Source: Datura wrightii
Taxonomy: Eukaryota; Streptophyta; Magnoliopsida; Solanales; Solanaceae
Direction of reading: 5' to 3'
Assembly: GCA_035772735.1 (NCBI GenBank)
Contig: JASDFA010000007.1
Location: forward strand, 40,082,501 to 40,146,500
Length of the DNA stretch: 64,000 nucleotides
Both the position numbers and the translations under genes were made by a program. Below are positions 1 to 9,944 of the stretch, piece by piece. A model generated the notes under the pieces. That model was not told the DNA's origin and did no database searches. It saw only the letters and a list, made by a program, of their open reading frames with translations. Every line of letters starts with the position of its first letter. Positions within the stretch are counted from its first letter, which is position 1.

Positions 1-1082
1 TCCTTCACCAGCTCCTTCTTCCCCTCATCTTCATGGGACACACTCTTCATATAAAGCCTACTAAGAGAGTCTGCTACCACATTAGCCTTGCCCAGATGAT
101 AAAGGACACTCTTATCATAATCGTTGAGTAGCTCCAACCACCTGCTTTGACATAGATTTAGATCCTTCTGGGTAAACACGTATTGTAGGCTTTTGTGGTC
201 CGCAAACACATCTACATGGACCCCGTACAAATAGTGTCTTCAAATCTTTAAGGAAAATACTACCACCGCCAATTCGATATCATGAGTCGGGTAGTTCTTT
301 TTATGTATCTTTAGATGCCTGGAAACATATGTTATAACCTTACCATGCTACATCAATACACAATCAAGGCCGATCCTCGAAGCATCACAATACACTACAA
401 ACCCATTGGTACCCTCGGGTAGGGTCAATACTTGTGCTGAGATGAGTCGAGTCTTCAACTTTTGGAAGCTCCTCTCACAACCCTCCAACCATTGGAACTT
501 CACTTTCTTTTAGGTCAATCTGGTCAACGATGCTGCAATAGATGAAAGCCCCTCAACAAATCTCCGATAATACCCAGTTAAACCCAAGAAACTCTTGATA
601 TCGGAAGAACTCACCGGTCTAGGCTAATTATTCATCGCTTCTATCCTTTGAGAATCCACCTGTATACCCTTACTTGACACCACATGGCCCAAAAACAACA
701 CTGAGCTCAACCAAACTCACATTTACTAAATTTAGCATATAATTGACGACCCTTCAGAGTTTGCAGCACCACTCTCAAATGAGCGGCATGCTCCTCCTCG
801 CTGCGAGAGCATATAAGGATGTCATCTATGAATACAATCATGAATGTATCCAAGTATGTCTTGAACACCCTGTTCATCAAATCCATAAAAGCTGCGAGAG
901 CATTCATTAGTCCAAAAGAAATAACTACAAACTTATAATGACCATACCGAGTCCTGAAGGCTGTCTTCGAAATATCGCTCTCCCGAACCCCGAGCTGATG
1001 GTATCCGAACCTAAGGTCTATCTTCGAGAAGCATTTAGCACCCTGAAGCTGATCAAACAAATCATCAATCCTGGGGAGAGGA
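1..1082 (-). pseudogene. Element E pol, distal part: reverse transcriptase palm to RNase H
   Basis: This minus-strand continuation of the reverse transcriptase lies beyond the D insertion. Translation of 1082 to 707 gives the fingers/palm region, with PLPRIDDLFDQLQGA, a TAFRTRYGHYKF block and the catalytic FIDDIL motif (the Ty3 equivalent of YxDD). Further down, frameshifted reading gives the connection and RNase H, ending in VADSLSR near base 75, the usual end of RNase H before the integrase zinc finger. Stops and frameshifts show it is dead. The PLPRIDD block continues directly from the reading at 7043-7240 once D is removed, which confirms a single interrupted gene. Confidence 0.85.
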
Positions 1083-2514
1083 TGCACGGTGCTTTGGTAG
1101 GGGTTAAAAACCGACACGCAAGTGCACGTGGTCAAACAAGTAATAAAGTGGCTAAGTAAGCCAAGTATCGATCCAAGGAGACTCTGGATAAGTGAAATTG
1201 CTTAAGTATACTATATTCTAGTTTACTTCTAATTATGTTGACAACAATGTAACCAAAAGTTAAATAATTTTGTTTATAAACTATATACTAAAACTATTAA
1301 CAAATATTTACTTGAATTGAAACTATGGAAAGAGCATGCCAAGGTTAAGAACAAGTAATGAATTCGATAGTAATCATAATTCGGTTATTCTTCTCTTCAT
1401 GTTGCTAGCCAAGAACATTAGCCTAGAGATTAAAACTCTCGTATTTAATCTCACTTTAGAATCATAAACCATTCGTCTACATTTCTGTGATCAAATGCAA
1501 TTTATGACCTAGCAATACAATTCCGGTTCCTAAATTGACTAATACGGCTTTCAAGTATATTTCTATCAGGAAAGCACATCAAAACCCAATTTTCCCAAAT
1601 CAAGTTAAGAACAATACCCTATTAATTCACAACTTTCCAATTTCTTGCTCTCTCGAGTGAAATTGGACTTTTTAGATGTACATTAATGTTGGCCACACAC
1701 TAATGCAGTAAGAACAAGAATTAATAGAACAACATGAAAGAAGAAGATGAAAACCATATAATTCACAATCAAAATTCAATACACATGTTCAAAACCTTAG
1801 CAAGGAAGAGATTAGCCACTCATTTGTGGATTGATCATCCTCAAATGAGTGTAAATCATACGTACAATTGATTGAAAGAAGAAAGAAAGAGAGAAAAACC
1901 CTTAGCTTTTTCGTCCCTCAACTGCTGCTAACCCACGTCCTAGCTCCACCAACTCTTTCTCTTTCAAAAATAAACCTAAGTGTGCTATTTATATTAGTAG
2001 GAATCTTTCCCGGATTAAAAAGTAACGTGTCACGGAGTGCATCGCGGAGCACGGCCTCCGTGACACGCTACGGACGCGGAGGCTTTCTGGAAAATCACCC
2101 GAAATTGGCCCAGGCAGCACCTTGCCGCGTTGGCAACGTGTCACGCTGCCTGGGCAGCGCGTTACAGCCCCATGGTCGCGGAGTCCACCTGTCGTGGCAC
2201 GTTGCCAACGTGCAGGTGGGCTGTTTTGAGCAGCCTGCCTGCCGTGGCACCTTGTCGATGCGCCGGTGGGCTGTTTTGTGCCTCTTCCTTGCCGACGTTC
2301 GCGTGTTAATTCCGTTTCCAAGCTTCTACTTCACCAACTCATGGATCAGTTACTCAAACATCATCAAAACCTACAAAACAAAGGCTAATCATGTTGGTTA
2401 GCACATATCTCCACATTATATAAAATTACATGAAAATGTATACAATAACTTAGATGAACAAGACTAATTGAAGTAATAAAGAGTATCTCGGGCATATATT
2501 TTTGCCCATTATCA
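1083..2514 (-). repeat. Element D 3' LTR
   Basis: This 1432-bp LTR is nearly identical to 5609-7042. On the minus strand a TATA box (TATAAATAG, plus coordinates 1985-1993) is preceded upstream by a GC-rich palindromic cluster (about 2027-2300) containing CGTGTCACGGAG and its inverse. The long open frame across 1868-2401 recurs in the other LTR; it is a by-product of the GC-rich U3 and not a gene. Confidence 0.95.
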
Positions 2515-4142
2515 CAACCCCACACTTAAAGCCTTGTTCGTCCTCGAACAACCTTTTACATATCATGCAAATGGAGACTCCTACATAACTAATTTAGCAA
2601 GATAATTCAGGTTACGGCTATAATGATTACGTAAGATACAAGCTAAAAATAGAGCATGCCTGATTTGATCATTGAAATGAAGTACAACCATGTTAAGACT
2701 TCTTAACCTCAAGAATCGACTCTCAATTTTAGCAAACTCATGCAAATCATCTGATTAAGAAATCCCACATGAAATATATCCTTCTTTCAACATGTGCCCC
2801 TCACGGAAAGAGAGTTACCCAATCACACGCAAAAACAAATTTTTACATCACAACATGTGTGGGTACATGAATAGAATTACGCTCACTCTCACAAAGAATT
2901 CACATGCATTATGTAATGACCCATAAGCTTGCCCTTAGTGTTTTATTCCACTAATATAAGGATGTGTGAATGTAAGATCAAGTAGGACTTTTTAGGTTGT
3001 AATGTAACTCAGGTGCGGGTAGGTACTATTATGATCAGTAATAGTGACTATCTTTCCTAAGCGCTTTTAATACATCACGCCTTCATTACAAACTTCCCTT
3101 CCCTCACTTCACCTTTTTTCTCCTTTTAGTTTTCTTTTTCCTCTTTTGTTCCCCCATTTCTTTCGACACTTTTAGCTTATTAGTAAGGAGTACTTAAGCA
3201 ATATGTTTCATTCATTCCTTTTCTTACTCCCTACTAATAACCAACCATTTTCACACAAATGCACCTTTTTCCTTTTTCTCAACTATTTATAACTTGCTAT
3301 TTTTCCTTCTTTTCCATTCTTCTCACTCCTTTACCTTTTCGGATTTTTCCTTTAAGCGCTTCGGAGTTTTGGTTCAATTTCAAGGCTAATGAAAGAAAAA
3401 GGATTAAGCTTATGTTGCAGCTGTCAAAGAATAGGCTCAAGGCTCAATGGGGTTAACTAGGATTAATTTTTCAAGGTAGGTATAATGAGGGATAAAAGTT
3501 TGGTTCATTCAAAGAAATGCCTAAATCATCTCCTACAATTCACATCCTTCATTTCGTTTTATAAACACACCAGGCAAGTTCTAGACAATCCACAATAGCA
3601 CGGAATACTCAAAAACCTTACACTCATGGCACATGCTTAAATCAAGACACAATCAGTAGACTCTTACTCAGCTAATCACAAGAATTCAGAATTAAGCTTC
3701 CATCATATTGAGTCAAATTCAAGAGCCTAAGTGTCTCAAACAAAGTTATACACTTTCATGCTTCACACTGAACATACTTGCATCTTACAAACATTTATAG
3801 CACATAACAAGAACATCCAGCACCAATTAGTTATGGTTTCAAAACCCAAAACCTATCGACTAATTTGTCCTCAAGACGGTCGTCATCCATCCATCGTCGG
3901 AAAGAGTCCCTAACTATGACTAAAAACACTATATACAGACAAAGAAAAAAAAAATTTATTCTTCGGTTCAAAGACCCCCCGTCGGAAAAGAACCGAAAAG
4001 AAAAACCAACGGGTGATGAAGTCATGCTTAATTCACAAAAATTTTTCAAATTTTCAAATTTCTCACCAACTTTTGTACAAGCATTACATTCACCAAAAAT
4101 CATTAAGCACAGAAATTTTGAAATTTCCTAGAAATTTCCCTC
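2515..4142 (-). other. Element D 3' noncoding domain with terminal polypurine tract
   Basis: This 1.6 kb has no credible ORF. It aligns by eye with 44508-46240 in element B: both share TTCGTCCTCGAACAAC just inside the LTR, a 'gacccataagcttgcc' block (about 2920 and 44911), an 'aagcgctt' block, and the motif at 3865-3906. Conservation of a noncoding domain between an element with genes and one without suggests cis functions such as packaging or 3' processing. The terminal polypurine tract is next to 2515 (minus AAGTGTGGGG). Confidence 0.75.
3865..3906 (-). other. Conserved 3'-domain motif (TTTCC...GACGACCGTCTT...) in element D
   Basis: On the minus strand a TTTCC-type arm, a GATGGATGGATGACGACCGT core and a CTTGAGGA arm occur in order. 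The same layout occurs in B (45885-45924) and twice in A (53235-53277 and 55655-55697). In A and B the arms pair as TTCCC/GGGAA; in D the pairing is weaker. Function is unknown. Confidence 0.55.
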
Positions 4143-4178
4143 ACCCCACACTTAAATCATGCTATGTCTGCATAGCAT
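4143..4178 (-). other. Element D hairpin plus internal polypurine tract
   Basis: 4159-4178 is a perfect 8-bp stem with a 4-base loop (plus strand ATGCTATG-TCTG-CATAGCAT). On the minus strand it is followed by TTAAGTGTGGGG (4143-4154), which copies the terminal polypurine tract. Elements A (55243-55280) and B (46242-46275) have the same hairpin-then-tract arrangement with different stem bases. Confidence 0.65.
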
Positions 4179-4432
4179 CAAACTAAAGGTTACAAAGGGT
4201 GAGAAATACTCCCTGAGGCCTTTAGGCCTAGCTGACAGCATGGTTTTCTTCAACTATGGACAAGTGGGTGTTCGACCCCACACTTTTTCTTTTCCATGCT
4301 TGTTAGCTTCCTCCTCCACGGGTACTCAGACTTCCCCTCCATCTGTGCTTAACTTTCCACCAAAACAACACAAGATGAAAAATAAATAAAATAAACATAA
4401 ATGCAAGAAATTAAAATGGTACCCATGGTACC

Positions 4433-4481
4433 CTTGGGTTGCCTCCCAAGCAGCGCCTAATTTTACGTCGCGGCACGACGT
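4433..4481 (-). other. Element D double hairpin immediately after the ORF stop
   Basis: The TGA of the ORF is at 4490-4492. Eight bases further on the minus strand is a 6-bp stem with a 5-base loop (ACGTCG/CGACGT, 4465-4481), then a linker with AGGCGCT, then a second hairpin, stem CTTGGG/CCCAAG with loop AGGCAA (4433-4450). The equivalent sites in A and B have the same loop and linker but changed, still paired, stems. Confidence 0.75.
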
Positions 4482-4489
4482 ACCAAGTT

Positions 4490-5437
4490 TCACCACTTTT
4501 TCCTCCACCTTGAGGATATGAATCTCATCCCTAATTTCTTCTCTAATTTCCTCTTATGCTCCAGGGGTGGTGGTGAAAAATTGTAAGGACCAAACAGTAG
4601 ATGTTGCCTTTTGCATTTATTGGTCCTTAAGTAAGCGAAGTCATTTTGTCTTTCTGAGTTAGCAAATTTCAAAATATATGGTGCTTGGTCCTCCTCTAGA
4701 CATTTCTCTACAAACTTGGAAGACTCTATTTCTATGTTGTCAACCAAATTTAATGTTGAAAAATGCGTAGAGTGTGGTCCAATACACCTCAACTCTGAAA
4801 CTGCATTTTGCTTGACCTCCTTACTTGTATATACCTTCTCGACATCGACATCTATCTCACCATTAAAGTCAACTGGGGGATACGCTAACTCTTCTTCCAA
4901 GAATGGATTTTCCATGAGTGTGAGCCCATCACGGGGACACTCAAGAGATTCGAATTGTTGGGCTTCATCCAAAAATTCACCCTTGTCGTCCTCTTGTAGT
5001 TCCTCTTGAATATCGGCTAAAACTGTTGTCTGTGATTTATCACACGCTTCAGCTTCAGCGATCATCTCCGTGAATTTGATGGTCATCCTTTCTAGAGCCT
5101 CTACATTCTCTTCTTGCTGATTTCTCAATACTGCCATCGCCTCCTTCATTGCTTCTGATTGCTCCAAGAGTTGTTTCAACATGTCTTCTATTCGAGCTTG
5201 GCGTCCCAAGTCCTCATTTTCAGCATGCCTATATTCAGAAAAAACAACAGAAGGATCATAGTAGGGGCTTGGGGGAGGGGAATATGCCTTTGGACAATCA
5301 CCCCAATGGCCATATTGACACCCACATATATTGCACGTATTACAGTTTTGCCACAAGTGGGGTCCTCCACAGTTCAGACAAGATTCACTAAAATATGAGT
5401 ATCCACCATTGAAACCATTTATATTCCACGATGTCAT
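4490..5437 (-). CDS. Element D intact Gag-like Cys-rich protein, 315 aa
   Basis: The ORF runs from a true ATG to TGA without interruption. Residues about 20-50 contain two Cys/His clusters (SCLNCGGPHLWQNC, then CNICGCQYGHWGDC) like the nucleic-acid-binding zinc knuckle of Athila Gag (compare CEVCGSSKHSAEC in element B). A Pro/Tyr-rich linker follows, then a coiled-coil-like stretch at about 75-135 (RIEDMLKQLLEQ...) and an acidic C-terminal half that I do not recognise. It lacks the N-terminal capsid-like domain, protease and polymerase. I infer a Gag-derived RNA-binding protein that may recruit the element's RNA into particles made by another element. An intact frame in a non-autonomous element suggests it is recently functional. 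The product name is inference; the Cys pattern is seen directly. Confidence 0.75.
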   Translation of the reverse strand: MTSWNINGFNGGYSYFSESCLNCGGPHLWQNCNTCNICGCQYGHWGDCPKAYSPPPSPYYDPSVVFSEYRHAENEDLGRQARIEDMLKQLLEQSEAMKEAMAVLRNQQEENVEALERMTIKFTEMIAEAEACDKSQTTVLADIQEELQEDDKGEFLDEAQQFESLECPRDGLTLMENPFLEEELAYPPVDFNGEIDVDVEKVYTSKEVKQNAVSELRCIGPHSTHFSTLNLVDNIEIESSKFVEKCLEEDQAPYILKFANSERQNDFAYLRTNKCKRQHLLFGPYNFSPPPLEHKRKLEKKLGMRFISSRWRKKW

Positions 5438-5584
5438 GTCAATAAGGGTATACGAACAAGCAGAAAAATAAAATAAAATAAAGAAGAATTAAAACCAACA
5501 CTAGACCAAGTTGTCAACACTTAAGAAAATAAAACAAAAATACAGTAAATTTATACTTAAAACAATTTCACCAATTGCCAAGTC

Positions 5585-5602
5585 TCCCCGGCAGCGGCGC
5601 CA
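5585..5602 (-). other. Element D primer-binding site (tRNA-Asp type)
   Basis: The minus strand reads TGGCGCCGCTGCCGGGGA six bases inside the 5' LTR. This is complementary to the 3' end of plant tRNA-Asp apart from one base, and is the primer typical of Athila-type Ty3 elements. It fixes the minus orientation. Confidence 0.85.
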
Positions 5603-5608
5603 AAAACT

Positions 5609-7042
5609 TGCTCGGTGCTTTGGTAGGGGTTAAAAACCGACACGCAAGTGCACGTGGTCAAACAAGTAATAAAGTGGCTAAGTAAGCCAAGTATCGATCC
5701 AAGGAGACTCTGGATAAGTGAAATTGCTTAAGTATACTATATTCTAGTTTACTTCTAATTATGTTGACAACAATGTAACCAAAAGTTAAATAATTTTGTT
5801 TATAAACTATATACTAAAACTATTAACAAATATTTACTTGAATTGAAACTATGGATAAGAGCATGCCAAGGTTAAGAACAAGTAATGAATTCGATAGTAA
5901 TCATAATTCGGTTATTCTTCTCTTCATGTTGCTAGCCAAGAACATTAGCCTAGAGATTAAAACTCTCGTATTTAATCTCACTTTAGAATCATAAACCATT
6001 CGTCTACATTTCTGTGATCAAATGCAATTTATGACCTAGCAATACAATTCCGGTTCCTAAATTGACTAATACGGCTTTCAAGTATATTTCTATCAGGAAA
6101 GCACATCAAAACCCAATTTTCCCAAATCAAGTTAAGAACAATACCCTATTAATTCACAACTTTCCAATTTCTTGCTCTCTCGAGTGAAATTGGACTTTTT
6201 AGATGTACATTAATGTTGGCCACACACTAATGCAGTAAGAACAAGAATTAATAGAACAACATGAAAGAAGAAGATGAAAACCATATAATTCACAATCAAA
6301 ATTCAATACACATGTTCAAAACCTTAGCAAGGAAGAGAATTAGCCACTCATTTGTGGATTGATCATCCTCAAATGAGTGTAAATCATACGTACAATTGAT
6401 TGAAAGAAGAAAGAAAGAGAGAAAAACCCTTAGCTTTTTCGTCCCTCAACTGCTGCTAACCCACGTCCTAGCTCCACCGAGTCTTTCTCTTTCAAAAATA
6501 AACCTAAGTGTGCTATTTATATTAGTAGGAATCTTTCCCGGATTAACAAGCAACGTGTCACGGAGTGCATCGCGGAGCACGGCCTCCGTGACACGCTACG
6601 GACGCGGAGGCTTTCTGGAAAATCACCCGAAATCGGCCCAGGCAGCACCTTGCCGCGTTGGCAACGTGTCACGCTGCCTGGGCAGCGCGTTACAGCCCCA
6701 TGGTCGTGGAGTCCACCTGTTGTGGCACGTTGCCAACGCGCAGGTGGGCTGTTTTGAGCGGCCTGCCTGCCGTGGCACCTTGTCGACGCGCCGGTGGGCT
6801 GTTTTGTGCCTCTTCCTTGCCGACGTTCGCGTGTTAATTCCGTTTCCAAGCTTCTACTTCACCAACTCATGGATTAGTTACTCAAACATCATCAAAACCT
6901 ACAAAACAAAGGCTAATCATGTTGGTTAGCACATATCTCCACATTATATAAAATTACATGAAAATGTATACAATAACTTAGATGAACAAGACTAATTGAA
7001 GTAATAAAGAGTATCTCGGGCATATATTTTTGCCCGTTATCA
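5609..7042 (-). repeat. Element D 5' LTR
   Basis: This 1434-bp LTR pairs with 1083-2514. The minus-strand TATA box is at 6513-6521 and the GC-rich palindromic cluster at about 6555-6830 lies directly upstream of it. The other LTR boundary is set by the GAGGA duplication at 7043-7047. Confidence 0.95.
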
Positions 7043-7740
7043 GAGGATACCTATTCTTGATGGTGACCTTGTTCAGTTGTCGATAATCAATACACATACA
7101 AAGAGAACCATCTTTCTTACGAACAAAGAAAACTAGTGCACTCCATGGGGATTTGTGAGGTCTAATGAATACCTTGTCTAAAAGATCTTCAAACTTCTTC
7201 TTTTCAACTGTTTTAACTCATTGGGGCCATTCTGTAAGGAGGAATAGATATAGGCTACGTATTGAGAAGAAGGTCAATACCAAAATTAATCTCCCACTCG
7301 GGAGGGATTTTCGGTAGATCATCTGGGAACACTTTTGGATATTCACACACTACTGGAACTTACTGGATAGTCAGGATCTCGGACGTAGCTTCCTTAACCC
7401 TAACTAGATGATACACGCAACCCTTAGAAATCATCTTTCTATCCTTAAGGTAGGAAATGAAATGACCTATAGGCACAGGTGAACTACCCTTTCGCTTTAG
7501 GACTGGCTCACCTAGAAATCTAAACTCTACTACACGGGTTCTATAATTGACTGAGGCATAACATGCATATAACCAATCCATGCCGAGGATAACATCAAAA
7601 TTGGTCATGGCTAACTCTACTAAATCTGTTGAGGTGATTTTCTGAAGGACTGTGATAGAAAAATTTCTATACACTCGTCTAGCTATTACTGAATCACCAA
7701 CTGGAGTAGAGACTGAGAAAGGTTCTGAGTAATGAAAACA
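7043..7740 (-). pseudogene. Element E pol, proximal part: aspartic protease and start of reverse transcriptase
   Basis: Minus-strand reading from about 7740 gives the C-terminal part of a Ty3 protease (FDVILGMDWL, then VVEFRFLGEP, then MISKGCVYHLVRV). It continues through a linker (IPPEWEINFGIDLLL) to the start of reverse transcriptase (FFVRKKDGSLCMCIDYRQLN), where D interrupts it. The order matches element C exactly. The N-terminal part of protease with the catalytic Asp is missing because of the deletion that fused LTR to protease. A stop in the linker and frame changes mark it as a pseudogene. Confidence 0.85.
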
Positions 7741-8280
7741 AGTACCAAGCTGCTATGTGACTGACAAGATCACCACTACCTACTGAATAAGGCCTCACAC
7801 GGTCATCACAAACAAACTGTAACATACACACGACCCCACATGACCGGTACAACTAACCACAAGGAATATACAATCTGCAAGCCTCTAAGAATAACAATAA
7901 GATGGTCGGTACAAGGCCCCGGCCTACCCGTACTGTACAATAAAAAGAGAAATAAACCTCTAGCTGTCTAGCTCCGAATGACAGGAGCTGATGACTCTGT
8001 GTGCTGGCTGAAATTATGAGGGATCGGCTCCTCGTCTATGAATACCTGCAGGCAAGTAATGCAGCACCCCTAAACTGGAGTCAATACCACTGGTATCGAG
8101 TATGCAAAGAAAAAACTGAACATAACTAAAGATAAGCAGTAATACTGATAGTTACTGAAATGACATAGGATGGCTAAATCTGTCTGGGATGGCAGAATCT
8201 AAACTGGGCTTATCTGTACTGAAGAGGAGGTAAGAATCATACCTGTCAATGCGGCGTCCTATGATCTATCAATTTAATAA

Positions 8281-8282
<2 letters not shown>

Positions 8283-8326
<44 letters not shown>
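8283..8326. repeat. (AC)16(AT)6 microsatellite
   Basis: Perfect AC dinucleotides at 8283-8314 run straight into AT dinucleotides at 8315-8326, inside the LTR of element E. Confidence 0.95.
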
Positions 8327-9563
8327 TTCATAAAAGAACCTATACTAGCCCCCATAAGCCGGAAGGTGTCAATCAACACGCAATCTATATACCCATACCC
8401 GGGTCACCATCCAAAAATAAATTCACTCCACTCACCTAGAAACTATGAGCATCCTATCGGCCCCCTGGGTATGCAGCTTGGGCTCCCTGAGCCCCTGACT
8501 ATAACTGTATCTGAGTCCGGAGGACTCCTATAACTGTAATCTAAGATCTGTATCTGTAATCTGTAATCTGTGCCCTGGGCACAAGCGCTCGACAGGGTAT
8601 GCTATAATGCTGATCAGCCTGCTATGGGGAATGCTGCATCCCATATTCGTCCTCTGGCGGACGGCATGCCACTCCTTGGAGTGAAGTATCCTCACCCTCT
8701 GGTGGGCGAGTCGACACAGCTATTAACCTTGGGGCGGCAAGGAAGCTCTAAGGGTGCCCACATAACACAATCAGGTCTCAACAAACAACAATAATCACAT
8801 ATAACATGTATAATAAATCTGATAATACTGTTCATGTTCTGATATTCTATTCTGAATCTCTGGCTGAATTAAACTGAATCTGATACTAAGTCTGAAATAA
8901 TATCTCGCTGTTTGATACTAATTTACTGACTTTTATTCTGAATACGACATAATAATACAAAACATATTTACTGAATTCACACTGAGCTTAATACTCGGCT
9001 TCTGGAATTTTCTTCTAGAATTTATTTTGTTTTACTGTACTAGAATTACTAACTTGCCGAAGAAACTGGCTTTACATACCTCAGTTGCCGACTTTCTGAC
9101 TAACTGACGTAGCTCAGCCAATATCCAGCTATTTCTTCCAACTGCATTCATATTCATATCAAATAGAACTAAATCCATCAATATTCCGGAAGAAAACACT
9201 ACTTGAATATATATACTGCCCAAACTTTGACTTATTAAAAAACAGCCGAAAACTCGCTATTTCTCGGAAGTCCAGAAGACAGAAATACTCACTTTAATGT
9301 TGGGAGTGTATTAACACTAGTTTGGAGTAATTCCACTTACTTTGACTCGGCGGGTCGCCGCTTCGCCGGAAGATTCTTACGAAACTAACTCCGTAGGAAT
9401 GCTCTCTGCAGCTTTATACTTCGATAACCGAAGTTAATTTGAGTTTGGACCGCGTTTGACGGGGTAATCGGAAGGAATTTTATGAAAACCCTTCGTCCCC
9501 CCTGTTTTTGTTCGTTCTCTGGAAATGAAAAATGGAAAGTGACCAAAAAAAACCGAAGTGGGG

Positions 9564-9672
9564 CTTTATATACTTGGACCTGAACCTCCCCCCCCCCCCC
9601 CCTCCGTGGCAAGCTGGCCATCGCGGAGGGGAAGCCTCCGTGACACGCTGCCTGTCGCGGAGGGGATTTTCC
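9564..9672 (-). promoter_or_regulatory. Element E LTR core promoter with upstream GC-rich palindromic block
   Basis: The minus-strand TATA box (TATATAAAG) is at 9564-9572. Upstream on that strand come a 15-base G run (C on plus, 9588-9602) and a block with CAGCGTGTCACGGAGG and CCTCCGCGATGG. The same words sit in the same place in C's LTR. Confidence 0.6.
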
Positions 9673-9855
9673 CGACTTCCTCTTTAGGTTGCATTTGTCG
9701 AATGCGATTTATAAGTCGCATTTGCCTTGCAACGCTCCGACTTGGCGCTTGTTCGATCTTTCCCCGGGCCTTTTTCTAGCATGTATGGCATTTTAAAACT
9801 CTTAACCAACATGCAAATAGGCCATATAAATGTCAAGAATTTACGGGGTGTAACA

Positions 9856-9944
9856 TCACGCTTCACACCCATAAAAAAGACTCTACTTAACGCTGCTTTC
9901 GGACACCTAGGACACTTCAAAACCTAATACTTTGATACCAAGTT
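9856..9944 (-). mobile_element. Element F leader with primer-binding site (initiator tRNA-Met type)
   Basis: The minus strand after the LTR end reads AACTTGGTATCAAAGTATTA; TGGTATCA (9933-9940) is the start of the initiator tRNA-Met primer site typical of chromoviruses. The next bases (GAAGTGTCCTAGGTGTC, GTAGAGTCTT, ATGGGTGTG) match the leader of C (35911 onward) and H (62410 onward). Element E interrupts it at 9855/9856. Confidence 0.8.

Larger units (their letters stand above)
1083..7042 (-). mobile_element. Element D: non-autonomous Athila-related LTR retrotransposon, 5.96 kb
   Basis: It has two LTRs (1083-2514 and 5609-7042) that begin TGC and end CA, flanked by the perfect 5-bp duplication GAGGA (1078-1082 and 7043-7047). 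By eye the LTRs differ at about 15 substitutions and two 1-bp indels, so the insertion is recent. Orientation is minus, shown by a tRNA-Asp-type primer-binding site at 5585-5602 and a polypurine tract (AAGTGTGGGG) beside 2515. The 3.1 kb interior carries one intact ORF (4490-5437) and a long noncoding 3' domain. No protease, reverse transcriptase or integrase is present, so it must be mobilised in trans. LTR and 3' domain resemble element B, its likely autonomous-lineage relative. Confidence 0.95.
1..9855 (-). mobile_element. Element E: decayed Ty3/gypsy chromovirus (Tekay/Del type), running off the left edge
   Basis: On the minus strand it starts at 9855 with TGTTACACCCCGTAAAT, closely resembling the start of element C's LTR (TGTTATACCCCGTAGAG). 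Reading down the minus strand it has an LTR (9855 to about 7741), a protease remnant, reverse transcriptase and RNase H, and it continues beyond base 1. The end of the LTR, the primer-binding site and all of gag are missing, so LTR sequence joins directly to protease near 7740. Element D (1083-7042) interrupts the reverse transcriptase. E itself lies in element F, 90 bp past F's primer-binding site. The clade assignment rests on resemblance to C, whose chromodomain-like C-terminus is visible. Confidence 0.85.
7741..9855 (-). repeat. Element E 5' LTR, 3' end deleted
   Basis: On the minus strand it aligns with element C's LTR from the start through the TATA region (GTATATAAAGCCCC), the 'caaactcaaattaa' block, the 'aaatagcgagttttcg' block and the downstream GTGGTGATCTTG block. 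It is clearly more diverged than C's own LTR pair. About 320 bp present at the end of C's LTR are absent. The minus strand flank of the start is 9856-9860 (tcacg); the partner duplication is outside the window. Confidence 0.8.

Noticed and set aside
1868..2401. 177-residue open frame, repeated at 6396-6929
   Set aside because: It lies wholly inside D's LTRs, spanning the TATA and GC-rich U3 in the antisense direction. Both copies stay open only because the LTRs are nearly identical. No domain is seen.
8283..8326. CRISPR-like or satellite array
   Set aside because: A simple dinucleotide microsatellite; the genome is eukaryotic and there are no spacers.
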